Translations under genes and position numbers: made by a program
Shown here: positions 32,875-39,610 of the stretch, piece by piece
Numbering within the stretch: the stretch's first letter is position 1
Layout of the letters: each line of letters opens with the position of its first letter
NCBI GenBank assembly: GCA_934120315.1
Contig: CAKOTX010000008.1
Coordinates: 1 to 58,562, forward strand
Source of the DNA: an uncultured Clostridia bacterium
GTDB taxonomy: Bacteria; Bacillota; Clostridia; TANB77; CAG-508
DNA length: 58,562 bases
Reading direction: 5' to 3'
Notes under the pieces: generated by a model
What the model saw: the letters and a program-made list of their open reading frames with translations, nothing else
What the model was told of the DNA's origin: nothing
Databases searched by the model: none

Positions 32875-33978
32875 ATGAATGAGATAAAAAATAAAATAAT
32901 TACTATATCAGGAGAACCAGCAAGCGGAAAATCAACAGTAAAAAAAGCATTAGTAAAGAAATATAAAGAATTAGGATATAATGTCCATGAAGTATCTACA
33001 GGAGATATGTTTCGAGAAGTTTCTATAAGAGAATATAAAAAAATTCATCCAGAAATTGAAAATCCTAATTTGGCAGATGTGCAAAATGATGAAAAATTTG
33101 CAACTATTAGAGGTCAAATAGATCAAATGATAGATAGTTTAATGGCTGAAAAAGGAATAGAAATTAATCAAAAAGAAAGACCAAATGATGTATGGCTAAT
33201 TGATTCAAGACTTGCTTGGCATAATATACCAGATTCATATGCAGTTCGTTTAACAATAAATGATTCAATAGCTGGAATGAGAGTGTTTAATGATAGTTCA
33301 AGAGGTGAAGAGGATCAATATTCAACACTTCAAGAAGCAATAGAAAAAACTATTGAAAGAAAATTAGGAGAAATTTCAAGGTATAAAGAGAGATATAACG
33401 TAGATTTAGCTAATCCTGATAATTATGATTTAATAGTAGATACAGCATATTCAAATACAGATGAATTAGCAGATATAATAATTAATGGAGAAAAGAGTTA
33501 TAGAGAAAAGAAAGATTACCCTAAATTTTGGGCAAGTCCAGTACATTTCTTACCGGTACAAGATCCAGTTCAATTAAATATGAGAAGCTCAGGAAATAAT
33601 TGGACAATAGAAGAAATTAGTGAAAGTATCAAAGAAAATGGATTCAATCCAATAGAAGGTGAAATAAATTTAGATGAATATAATGGCCAACTTTTTATGA
33701 GAGATGGAAATCATAGGGTATTTGCAGCTTTAGCTGCTGGATTAACATTATTGCCATATCATTCTCAGGAAGTAGATATAGAGCCAATTAACATGGAAGC
33801 ACCTAAATATTTAAGTGATTTATATAATTGGGCTGATGGAATTAAATATTATGGATATAAAATTGGAAAAAATTGTTTATTCGAAAAATTTAATGTGGAA
33901 AATATAATAGGAATAGAAAAAATTCCATCAGCTCAAAAAGTTTTGAGATTAGATAGTCAATCTGGAGATGGAAGATAA
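32875..33978 (+). CDS. Fusion of a cytidylate-kinase-like domain and a ParB/sulfiredoxin-like domain
   Basis: 367 aa. Residues 1-210 are a P-loop kinase of the (d)CMP kinase group: ISGEPASGKSTVKKALV (P-loop 13-20), STGDMFREV, VWLIDSRLAWH, VRLTIND, and a lid-like KLGEISRYKERY. After a linker, residues 225-330 resemble the ParB/sulfiredoxin fold: FLPVQDPVQLN, WTIEEISESIKENGFNP and FMRDGNHRVFAALAAG (DGNHR at 277-281). ParB-fold enzymes include free-serine kinases (SbnI, SerK) and ParB CTPases, so this domain could bind a nucleotide too. AAAGGAG eight bases before the ATG sets the start. Single-gene unit. The combination is unusual and the function unknown. Confidence 0.7.
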   Translation: MNEIKNKIITISGEPASGKSTVKKALVKKYKELGYNVHEVSTGDMFREVSIREYKKIHPEIENPNLADVQNDEKFATIRGQIDQMIDSLMAEKGIEINQKERPNDVWLIDSRLAWHNIPDSYAVRLTINDSIAGMRVFNDSSRGEEDQYSTLQEAIEKTIERKLGEISRYKERYNVDLANPDNYDLIVDTAYSNTDELADIIINGEKSYREKKDYPKFWASPVHFLPVQDPVQLNMRSSGNNWTIEEISESIKENGFNPIEGEINLDEYNGQLFMRDGNHRVFAALAAGLTLLPYHSQEVDIEPINMEAPKYLSDLYNWADGIKYYGYKIGKNCLFEKFNVENIIGIEKIPSAQKVLRLDSQSGDGR

Positions 33979-33983
33979 TAATA

Positions 33984-34018
33984 AAAAAAGATTATTCAAA
34001 ATGAGAATAATCTTTTTT
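33984..34018 (+). terminator. Terminator of the fusion gene
   Basis: AAAAAAGATTATTC (33984-33997) and GAATAATCTTTTTT (34005-34018) pair perfectly. Confidence 0.85.
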
Positions 34019-34039
34019 ATTTTGACTAAAATATAAATA

Positions 34040-34064
34040 GAATGAATTTTAATAAAATTCGTTC
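34040..34064. promoter_or_regulatory. Inverted repeat before the CBS gene
   Basis: GAATGAATTTT (34040-34050) and AAAATTCGTTC (34054-34064), 11 pairs with one mismatch, ending six bases before the ribosome binding site. An operator or leader hairpin. Confidence 0.45.
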
Positions 34065-34082
34065 TTCTGAAAGGAGTTTACT

Positions 34083-34529
34083 ATGAAAGTTAAAGATTGT
34101 ATGTGTGGTGAAGTTTGGTGTGCCAAACCAGATACAAAAATAAATGAAGTTGCAAAATTGATGGAAAAAAATCATATTGGATGTGTTCCTATTTGTGACC
34201 AAAATAACTGTTTAGTAGGTATGATTACTGATAGAGATATAGCTCTTCGTACTGTTGCATGCGGAAAAGATGCAAAAAATACAACTGCAAGTGAAATAAT
34301 GTCTTGTAATGTATGTTGTTGTAATGAAAATGATGAAGTATGTGATGCCGAAAAGAAAATGTCTACAAATCAAGTAAGAAGAATACCTGTTGTAGATAAT
34401 AACAAGGTAATAGGAATATTAACATTAGGTGATTTAGCAAACTATAATGAAGAAATAGGTTCAGAGCAAATTTGTGATACTTTAGAAAATATATGTGAGT
34501 GTGGAGGACAAGCCAAAAACAATTATTAA
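34083..34529 (+). CDS. CBS-domain protein with many cysteines
   Basis: 148 aa, two CBS motifs (about 1-58 and 75-125) that usually bind adenine nucleotides. First: KINEVAKLMEKNHIGCVPICD, MITDRDIALRTVA; second: DAEKKMSTNQVRRIPVVDNNKVIGILTLGDLANY read across two halves. It is odd in having 14 or so Cys, in clusters at the start (DCMCGEVWC), in the linker (SCNVCCC) and at the end (ENICECGG). These could bind metal or an Fe-S cluster. GAAAGGAG precedes the ATG. No fused catalytic domain; the partner is unknown. Confidence 0.85.
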   Translation: MKVKDCMCGEVWCAKPDTKINEVAKLMEKNHIGCVPICDQNNCLVGMITDRDIALRTVACGKDAKNTTASEIMSCNVCCCNENDEVCDAEKKMSTNQVRRIPVVDNNKVIGILTLGDLANYNEEIGSEQICDTLENICECGGQAKNNY

Positions 34530-34546
34530 TATCATAATATTATAAA

Positions 34547-34565
34547 AGCAGCTGAAAAAGCTGCT
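34547..34565 (+). terminator. Hairpin after the CBS gene, weak terminator
   Basis: AGCAGCT and AGCTGCT pair around GAAAA, but there is no T run. Confidence 0.35.
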
Positions 34566-34590
34566 ATACATAAAATAGAAAAGAGGAATA

Positions 34591-35655
34591 ATGTCAGAAG
34601 ATTTAAATTATATATATAAGGTTATAAGAAAAGTATTAAACATTTCTTTAATTATTATTGGTGTATATTTAGGGTGTAAATTAGCAGTTTTTTATATGCC
34701 TTTTTTGGTAGCATTTATAATTGCATTAATGATTGAACCGGCAATAAAATCTTTAATGAAAAAAACAAAAATGACTAGAAAAACATGTTCAATTATAATA
34801 TTTGTTATTGTGTTTTCAATTATTATAGGATGTTTAGTATGGGGAATTATCTCTCTAGTTTCAGAATCAACCAATTTATTACAGATGCTGAATTTATATA
34901 TAGATAGGGCATATACGCAAATACAAGATGCAATTGGAAAAATGAATATTACAAGAGTAAGCGTGTCTAAAAACGTATTAAACTTAACTCAAGATGCATC
35001 AAAAGAAATGTTGCTAAAAGTGTCTAAGTGGTTAACAGGTTTTTTGACAAAATTAATAGAGATAGTTACATCAATACCAACAATTACTATTTATATAGTT
35101 ATAACAATATTAGCTTTATATTTTATTTGTACAGATAGGATTTATATGTTAGATTTTATGGAGCAACGTGTTCCTTCGAAATGGCTTCAAAAATTAGGAA
35201 AACATATAAGAGAGATTACAATAAACTTAGGTGGATATCTTAAAGCACAAGCAATATTGATTTTAGTTTCTTTTGTAATATCTGTTATAGGATTGTATAT
35301 TTTTAAACTAGTAGGAATGAATGTAAAATATCCATTATTAATTGCACTTGCAATAGGATTTGTAGATGCACTACCAATACTAGGTTCAGGAAGTGTTATG
35401 GTTCCATGGGCAGTAATAGAAGCATTAAATGGTGATTTAAAATTAGGGGTAGCGATTATTGTTTTATGGATTATAATGTCATTAGTTAGACAGGTATTAG
35501 AACCTAAAATTGTTAGTGGAAGAATAGGAATTCATCCAATTTTTACTTTAATTGCAATGTACACAGGATTTAAAGTAATAGGTGTAATGGGGATGATTGT
35601 AGGTCCAATTGCACTTATAATAATTAAAAGCATTTTGGCTGAATATAAAGTGTGA
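34591..35655 (+). CDS. AI-2E family transporter (YtvI/PerM-like permease)
   Basis: 354 aa, multi-pass inner-membrane protein of the AI-2E/UPF0118 family. Segments: LIIIGVYLGCKLAVFYMPFLVAF, CSIIIFVIVFSIIIGCLVWG, a central amphipathic region, TIYIVITILALYFIC, the conserved GGYLKAQAILILVSFVISVIGL, ALAIGFVDALPILGSGSVMVPWA and the C-terminal IVLWIIMSLVRQVLEPKIVSGRIGIHPIF. In Bacillota a member of this family (YtvI) is sporulation-linked; others export small molecules or act as ion antiporters, and function cannot be assigned. The stop TGA lies inside a copy of the GGACCGACCC repeat. Confidence 0.85.
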   Translation: MSEDLNYIYKVIRKVLNISLIIIGVYLGCKLAVFYMPFLVAFIIALMIEPAIKSLMKKTKMTRKTCSIIIFVIVFSIIIGCLVWGIISLVSESTNLLQMLNLYIDRAYTQIQDAIGKMNITRVSVSKNVLNLTQDASKEMLLKVSKWLTGFLTKLIEIVTSIPTITIYIVITILALYFICTDRIYMLDFMEQRVPSKWLQKLGKHIREITINLGGYLKAQAILILVSFVISVIGLYIFKLVGMNVKYPLLIALAIGFVDALPILGSGSVMVPWAVIEALNGDLKLGVAIIVLWIIMSLVRQVLEPKIVSGRIGIHPIFTLIAMYTGFKVIGVMGMIVGPIALIIIKSILAEYKV

Positions 35656-35682
35656 AAAAAAGGACCGACCCCAAATTAGCAT
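35652..35682. repeat. GGACCGACCC dispersed repeat, copy 2
   Basis: GTGAAAAAAAGGACCGACCC, then CAAATTAGCAT. The same core occurs at 50671-50700. It overlaps the stop codon of the AI-2E family gene. Confidence 0.75.
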
Positions 35683-35687
35683 AAATT

Positions 35688-35735
35688 AAAAAAAGCCTCA
35701 TAAACTTATAAAAAGATGTAAGTGGAGGGCTTTTT
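35688..35735 (+). terminator. Terminator-like hairpin that contains the next gene's ribosome binding site
   Basis: AAAAGCC (35691-35697) pairs with GGCTTTT (35728-35734), with a weaker inner stem (ACTTAT/ATGTAAGT). The 3' arm includes GGAGGG, the ribosome binding site of the gene at 35736. It could end the upstream message and also limit translation of the next gene. Confidence 0.55.
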
Positions 35736-36287
35736 ATGTTTATATTTAATTTTAAAATAAATGGAGGAAGAGCACTAAAGATAATAATTTTAGTTTTATC
35801 ACTTTTTATGCTATTTGTGTTTGGAATTAGCATTTATAAGATATTTTTTACAAGTGGCAAGTTCAATGTTAATGATAAGCTAAAAGCAAAAAATATAACT
35901 GAATTAGATGCTAAAAATTATACAAATATTTTACAGGCTGTACATGATGATATTGATTCTTATGAAGGAATGAAAATAAAATTTACAGGTTATGTTTATA
36001 GAGTTTTCGATTTTTCAGATGAACAATTTGTTATTGCAAGAGACATGTTTATAAATGAAGATAAAAATCAATCTGTTGTAGTTGGATTTTTATGTGAGTC
36101 TAAAGATGTAAAAGAGTTTAAAGATGGAGAGTGGGTAGAAATTATTGGAACAATAGAGAAAGGAAAATATCATAATTCAGAAATTCCTGTTATTAAAATT
36201 ACTGAAATTAAAGGTGTAGAGCAACCAGATATGCCATATGTTATGCCACCAAGTGATACATATATACCTACAAGTGGACTTTTATAA
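35736..36287 (+). CDS. TIGR03943-like membrane-anchored protein
   Basis: 183 aa. An N-terminal anchor (IIILVLSLFMLFVFGISIYKI) precedes an extracytoplasmic domain: MKIKFTGYVYRVFDFSDEQFVIARDMFI, then VVVGFLCESKDVKEFKDGEWVEIIGTI, an OB-fold-like pattern found in the C-terminal half of TIGR03943/DUF1980 proteins. In other Bacillota that protein sits beside a YcgR-type permease; none is adjacent here. The ribosome binding site GGAGGG is seven bases upstream, within a hairpin. The function is unknown. Confidence 0.72.
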   Translation: MFIFNFKINGGRALKIIILVLSLFMLFVFGISIYKIFFTSGKFNVNDKLKAKNITELDAKNYTNILQAVHDDIDSYEGMKIKFTGYVYRVFDFSDEQFVIARDMFINEDKNQSVVVGFLCESKDVKEFKDGEWVEIIGTIEKGKYHNSEIPVIKITEIKGVEQPDMPYVMPPSDTYIPTSGLL

Positions 36288-36306
36288 TAATTATGTAATA
36301 AATATG

Positions 36307-36335
36307 TTGAAAAATGGCAAAAATTGGAGTATAAT
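36307..36335 (+). promoter_or_regulatory. Promoter of the ClpX-like gene
   Basis: TTGAAA (36307-36312), 17 nt, TATAAT (36330-36335). The leader is about 80 nt and contains a small TCCCT/AGGGA hairpin. Confidence 0.75.
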
Positions 36336-36423
36336 AGCAACTAGCAAATACCTTTATTAACTCCCTAATAAATATAAGGGAAAGTATGATTTTATGATTT
36401 TAATGTTTGTAAAGGAGGCAACT

Positions 36424-37578
36424 ATGTCTGACATCAAAGAAAAAGAAACTACCAACAAAGAAGAAATTAAAGAAAATGAGATTGTAGGTGGCGGAAAGCA
36501 GAAAGAAAAGAAGCGGTTAAAAGGCAAGACTAAGAAGCAGTTGCCTAGAATTACTGACACTGAACAGTATATTCTTCAAACAGTAAAAGGGCAAAATGAA
36601 CAAGTAAGAACTGTTGTTACAGCGGCATATCGAGCAATTAAACTTCAGAATATGAAATCTATTGTGTTGATTATTGGTAAAAGTGGTACAGGTAAAACTG
36701 AAATTCTTAGACAGCTGTCTGAGAAAATTGGTAGAGTTTGTGTTGTTGAAGATGCTAATGAGTTTACACAAGAAGGCTATTATGGAAGAGATGTTACAGA
36801 AATTATTTCTGATTTGGTTTCTGCTGCAAATGGAAACATTAAAGAGGCAGAAAGAGGAATCGTAATAATTGATGAAATTGACAAAAAGGCTGGATGTGCA
36901 ACTGAAACACGTGATGTAAGTGGTCAAGGCGTATTGAATTCGATGCTTAAACTTATTGAAGGAAAGAAAGTAAGAATTCCTGCTCCTGATGAGATTATGG
37001 ATGATATGGACTTAAGCCCGGATGAGATTGAGGACTTGATGGAAGATGGAATAGAATTTGATACTGAAAATGTGATTTTCTTTTTGGCTGGTGCATTTTC
37101 TGGTATTGAAAAAATTAAAGAAAAACGTAATGGTACAAAAAGTTTAGGTTTTTCTATTTCTGCTCCTGATCCTAAAAAGAATAATAAGGATTCAAACAAA
37201 ACAACTAAAGAAGACCTTATTGCATACGGTCTTACAGAAGAGTTTGTCGGAAGAATTGATACAATTGTTGAAATGAATGAACTTTCTATTGATGTTTTGG
37301 AAGAAATTCTTAGAAATTCCAAGAAGTCAAAGTTAAATCAGTACACAAGAGAACTTAAAAGGTATGGAATTTTAGTTGAATATGATGAAAATCTTCCTAG
37401 AGCCATTGCACAAAAAGCAAAAAATGGTAACACTGGTGCTAGAGAGCTTTCAAATGTAGTTAATTATATGTTTGATAAAATTCTGTATGATGTAATGTCA
37501 AAACCAAAAAACACTTATAAAAAGTGCATTTTGTTGAAAGGAATTGAAGAAGAAAATACAAGATATAAGCTAGAATAA
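36424..37578 (+). CDS. ClpX-like AAA+ ATPase without zinc finger
   Basis: 384 aa. The N-terminal 40 residues are charged and lack the ClpX zinc finger. The AAA+ core aligns motif by motif with ClpX: Walker A GKSGTGKT (85-92), pore loop EGYYGRDV in place of AGYVGEDV, Walker B GIVIIDEIDK, RDVSGQGV, ClpP-docking-like tripeptide LGF (241-243), EEFVGRID and GARELSNVV. An acidic insert (DEIMDDMDLSPDEIEDLMED) is extra. Start set by AAAGGAGG at the ATG 36424. Own promoter and terminator. Codon use has more G/C-ending codons than clpX itself. It may be an alternative ClpP adaptor/unfoldase or a stand-alone remodeller; phage origin is possible. Confidence 0.85.
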   Translation: MSDIKEKETTNKEEIKENEIVGGGKQKEKKRLKGKTKKQLPRITDTEQYILQTVKGQNEQVRTVVTAAYRAIKLQNMKSIVLIIGKSGTGKTEILRQLSEKIGRVCVVEDANEFTQEGYYGRDVTEIISDLVSAANGNIKEAERGIVIIDEIDKKAGCATETRDVSGQGVLNSMLKLIEGKKVRIPAPDEIMDDMDLSPDEIEDLMEDGIEFDTENVIFFLAGAFSGIEKIKEKRNGTKSLGFSISAPDPKKNNKDSNKTTKEDLIAYGLTEEFVGRIDTIVEMNELSIDVLEEILRNSKKSKLNQYTRELKRYGILVEYDENLPRAIAQKAKNGNTGARELSNVVNYMFDKILYDVMSKPKNTYKKCILLKGIEEENTRYKLE

Positions 37579-37588
37579 CCATAAAATC

Positions 37589-37618
37589 AGAGGAGGTCCC
37601 TAATGGGGCCTCTTTTTT
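37589..37618 (+). terminator. Terminator of the ClpX-like gene
   Basis: AGAGG-A-GGTCCC pairs with GGGGCC-TCT (bulged A, one G-U), followed by T6. Confidence 0.75.
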
Positions 37619-37686
37619 CTGGACAGAATAAATCCGTTTTTTACTTTATATTATAAATTTAATTATAAAAAATTAAAAAAAGTACT

Positions 37687-37715
37687 TTACAATAAATATA
37701 TTAATATATTATATT
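37687..37715 (+). promoter_or_regulatory. Promoter of the DGR-like surface protein gene
   Basis: TTACAA (37687-37692), 17 nt, TATATT (37710-37715). Confidence 0.6.
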
Positions 37716-37737
37716 AAAAGAGTACCTAAAAGGTTAT

Positions 37738-37763
37738 CTATCAGAAAGCATCCCTTTTGATAG
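37738..37763 (+). promoter_or_regulatory. Leader hairpin of the surface protein gene
   Basis: CTATCAGAAAG (37738-37748) pairs with CTTTTGATAG (37754-37763), about 30 bases before the ATG. No known riboswitch recognised. Confidence 0.4.
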
Positions 37764-37794
37764 AAAATAAAAAAATAGAGGAGGAAAAAATTAA

Positions 37795-39279
37795 ATGAGA
37801 AGAACAAATGCCAAAATAATTGGCGGAGTGTTAGTGCTAGCCATAATATTGGTGGGAATAGCATATGCAGCAATAACTAATACAGAATTAAATATTAGTG
37901 GAACAGGAAAAGCAGAAGGAAGTCAAAGTAATTTTGTGGTAGAATTTATAGGAACACCAACAACAAGTGGAGATGGAACAACAGTAGCCATAATAGATGA
38001 AAAAGTAAAGACAAAAGGAACAATAACTGTAACAAAATTAACAACTAGAGGAGAAACAGCGACAGCAAAATATACAGTAAAAAATAAAAGTGCAGAATTA
38101 TCAGCAGATTTAAAAGCAGAAGCAACATGTACAAATGATGATTATTTTGAGGTAATATGTAGTTTAGATAAAACAACATTAAAAGCCCAAGAAGAAACAA
38201 TACTAACAGTATCAGTAAAGATGTTAAGAACACCAGTAGATGAAACTAAAGAGAATGTAAAAGCAGATATAACAGCAAAAATAACAGCAGAACCAAAACA
38301 GCCTGGAGAAGAGAATAACGGTGGTTCAGAGACAGTATCAAATAGAAATCCATATTTACCAAAAGGATTTAGACAAGTATCTGGAACAACATTAGATAAT
38401 GGACTAACAATTCAAGATAGTACAGGAAATCAATATGTATGGGTAGAAGTACCAAAAACAAAAGAAGTATATCCAACAGCAGGATTAGAAATAACAGAAT
38501 TTACAGAATCTGAATATACAGCAATTGAGACAGATTTACACACATATACAAATGATTATAGAGATGGAACAGATTATAAAGACGAATATTCTTCAGATGC
38601 AGCAACAGGATTAACAAGTGCCCAATATACAGAATTAAAGCAAAAAATGCTAAAAAGTGTATATCAAAATGGAGGATTTTATATTGGAAAATATGAAACC
38701 GGAGCAGAAACAGCAATAACTTATGGTTCTTCATCAACAGCACCAGTAATAAAGCAAAATGCATACCCATACAATTTTGTATCATGTAGAAAAGCGCAAA
38801 CATTAGCAAGTAATATGGAACATGGAGATAGAACAACAAGTTTAATGTTTGGAGTACAATGGGATTTGGTAATGAAATATTTAGAAACAAAAGGAACAAG
38901 CCAAGCAGACTTAAAAACAGATAGTACAAACTGGGGCAACTACAGTAATAGTGTATGGAATATAACAAATGAAAATTTAAAATATTCAAGCAACTATGGT
39001 GAGAGTTGGACAACAGCAACTGAAAAATCAAAGACATCTAATGAAAAAATATTATTATCAACAGGAGCAAGTGAAAGTTTTAGTAAAATGGGAATATATG
39101 ATTTAGCAGGAAATGAATGGGAATTGACGCTAGAATATACCTCTAACACCGGCTATCCTCGTGCCTATAGAGGAGGCGGTTACGACCTTTCAGGCAGTCA
39201 TTTTCCAGCGAGCTACCGTGACTACAACGTTACGGACGTTGTATACAAGTATGTTGGCTTTAGGGTAGCACTTTATTAA
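37795..39279 (+). CDS. Secreted or surface protein with FGE/C-type-lectin-like C-terminus, candidate DGR target
   Basis: 494 aa. The N-terminus is a signal/anchor (IIGGVLVLAIILVGIAYAAI) followed by ITNTELNISGTGKA, as in SipW-type or TasA-like exported proteins of gut Clostridia. Then an Ig-like/beta domain (about 45-170), a linker rich in Glu, Asn and Gly (about 170-185), and the formylglycine-generating-enzyme-type C-type lectin fold from FVWVEVP-like YVWVEVPKTKEVYP to IYDLAGNEWELTLEYTSNTG and RGGGYDLSG and ending YVGFRVALY. The last ~150 bases (39130-39279) change sharply to G/C-ending codons. In DGR targets the variable repeat is exactly this C-terminal region. GAGGAGG precedes the ATG. 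Function: probable ligand-binding surface protein, inferred. Confidence 0.72.
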   Translation: MRRTNAKIIGGVLVLAIILVGIAYAAITNTELNISGTGKAEGSQSNFVVEFIGTPTTSGDGTTVAIIDEKVKTKGTITVTKLTTRGETATAKYTVKNKSAELSADLKAEATCTNDDYFEVICSLDKTTLKAQEETILTVSVKMLRTPVDETKENVKADITAKITAEPKQPGEENNGGSETVSNRNPYLPKGFRQVSGTTLDNGLTIQDSTGNQYVWVEVPKTKEVYPTAGLEITEFTESEYTAIETDLHTYTNDYRDGTDYKDEYSSDAATGLTSAQYTELKQKMLKSVYQNGGFYIGKYETGAETAITYGSSSTAPVIKQNAYPYNFVSCRKAQTLASNMEHGDRTTSLMFGVQWDLVMKYLETKGTSQADLKTDSTNWGNYSNSVWNITNENLKYSSNYGESWTTATEKSKTSNEKILLSTGASESFSKMGIYDLAGNEWELTLEYTSNTGYPRAYRGGGYDLSGSHFPASYRDYNVTDVVYKYVGFRVALY

Positions 39280-39285
39280 TCGTAG
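39130..39285 (+). repeat. Candidate DGR variable repeat (VR)
   Basis: Composition changes from AT-rich codons (GCA, ACA, GGA) to codons such as ACC, AAC, GGC, CGT, GCG, TAC. The encoded pattern, from LEYTSNTG through YPASYR-like HFPASYRDYN to VGFRVALY, is the one seen in DGR variable proteins of gut Bacillota as I recall them. No template repeat or reverse transcriptase was found in the window. Confidence 0.5.
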
Positions 39286-39359
39286 ACCTGAGTCCTGAAC
39301 AGCGATGCACTAAAAGGAGTTCGAAATAAGAATTAAATATATAAATTAGAACGAGAGTA

Positions 39360-39405
39360 AGACGGGTCACACTGATGTGAAGACAACACATGTGAGTCGT
39401 CTTTT
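39360..39405 (+). terminator. Terminator after the surface protein gene
   Basis: AGACGGGTCACA and TGTGAGTCGTCT pair with one mismatch, followed by TTTT. Confidence 0.6.
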
Positions 39406-39442
39406 GACGAGTATACATAATTGTTTGGAGATTAAAAGACTT

Positions 39443-39470
39443 GTTACTGTTTCTTGGTCTGAACAGTAAC
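39443..39470. promoter_or_regulatory. Inverted repeat upstream of the phoH promoter
   Basis: GTTACTGTT (39443-39451) and AACAGTAAC (39462-39470) are exact inverted copies, ten bases apart. Possible operator. Confidence 0.45.
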
Positions 39471-39499
39471 ATAAATATATGCAAAATGTGTAAAATATA

Positions 39500-39528
39500 T
39501 TGAAAAATGCAAAAAAATGTAATATAAT
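39500..39528 (+). promoter_or_regulatory. Promoter of the PIN-PhoH gene
   Basis: TTGAAA (39500-39505), 17 nt, TATAAT (39523-39528). Confidence 0.75.
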
Positions 39529-39549
39529 AGTTACATGCAAAACATAAGA

Positions 39550-39569
39550 ATTCTGTGTATACACGGAAT
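39550..39569. promoter_or_regulatory. 20-bp palindrome in the phoH leader
   Basis: ATTCTGTGTATACACGGAAT. It is self-complementary except for one T/G position pair, centred about +25. Either a DNA operator or an RNA hairpin. Confidence 0.5.
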
Positions 39570-39610
39570 GAAACATGCTTTGTAAATTTTATAAAGGAGT
39601 TGCAAAACTC

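Larger units (their letters stand above)
39280..39610. other. 331-bp intergenic region between the surface protein and PhoH genes
   Basis: It holds a terminator (39360-39405), an inverted repeat (39443-39470), the phoH promoter (39500-39528) and a palindrome (39550-39569). No credible ORF. Its first ~60 bases are as G/C-rich as the VR just before it. Confidence 0.6.
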
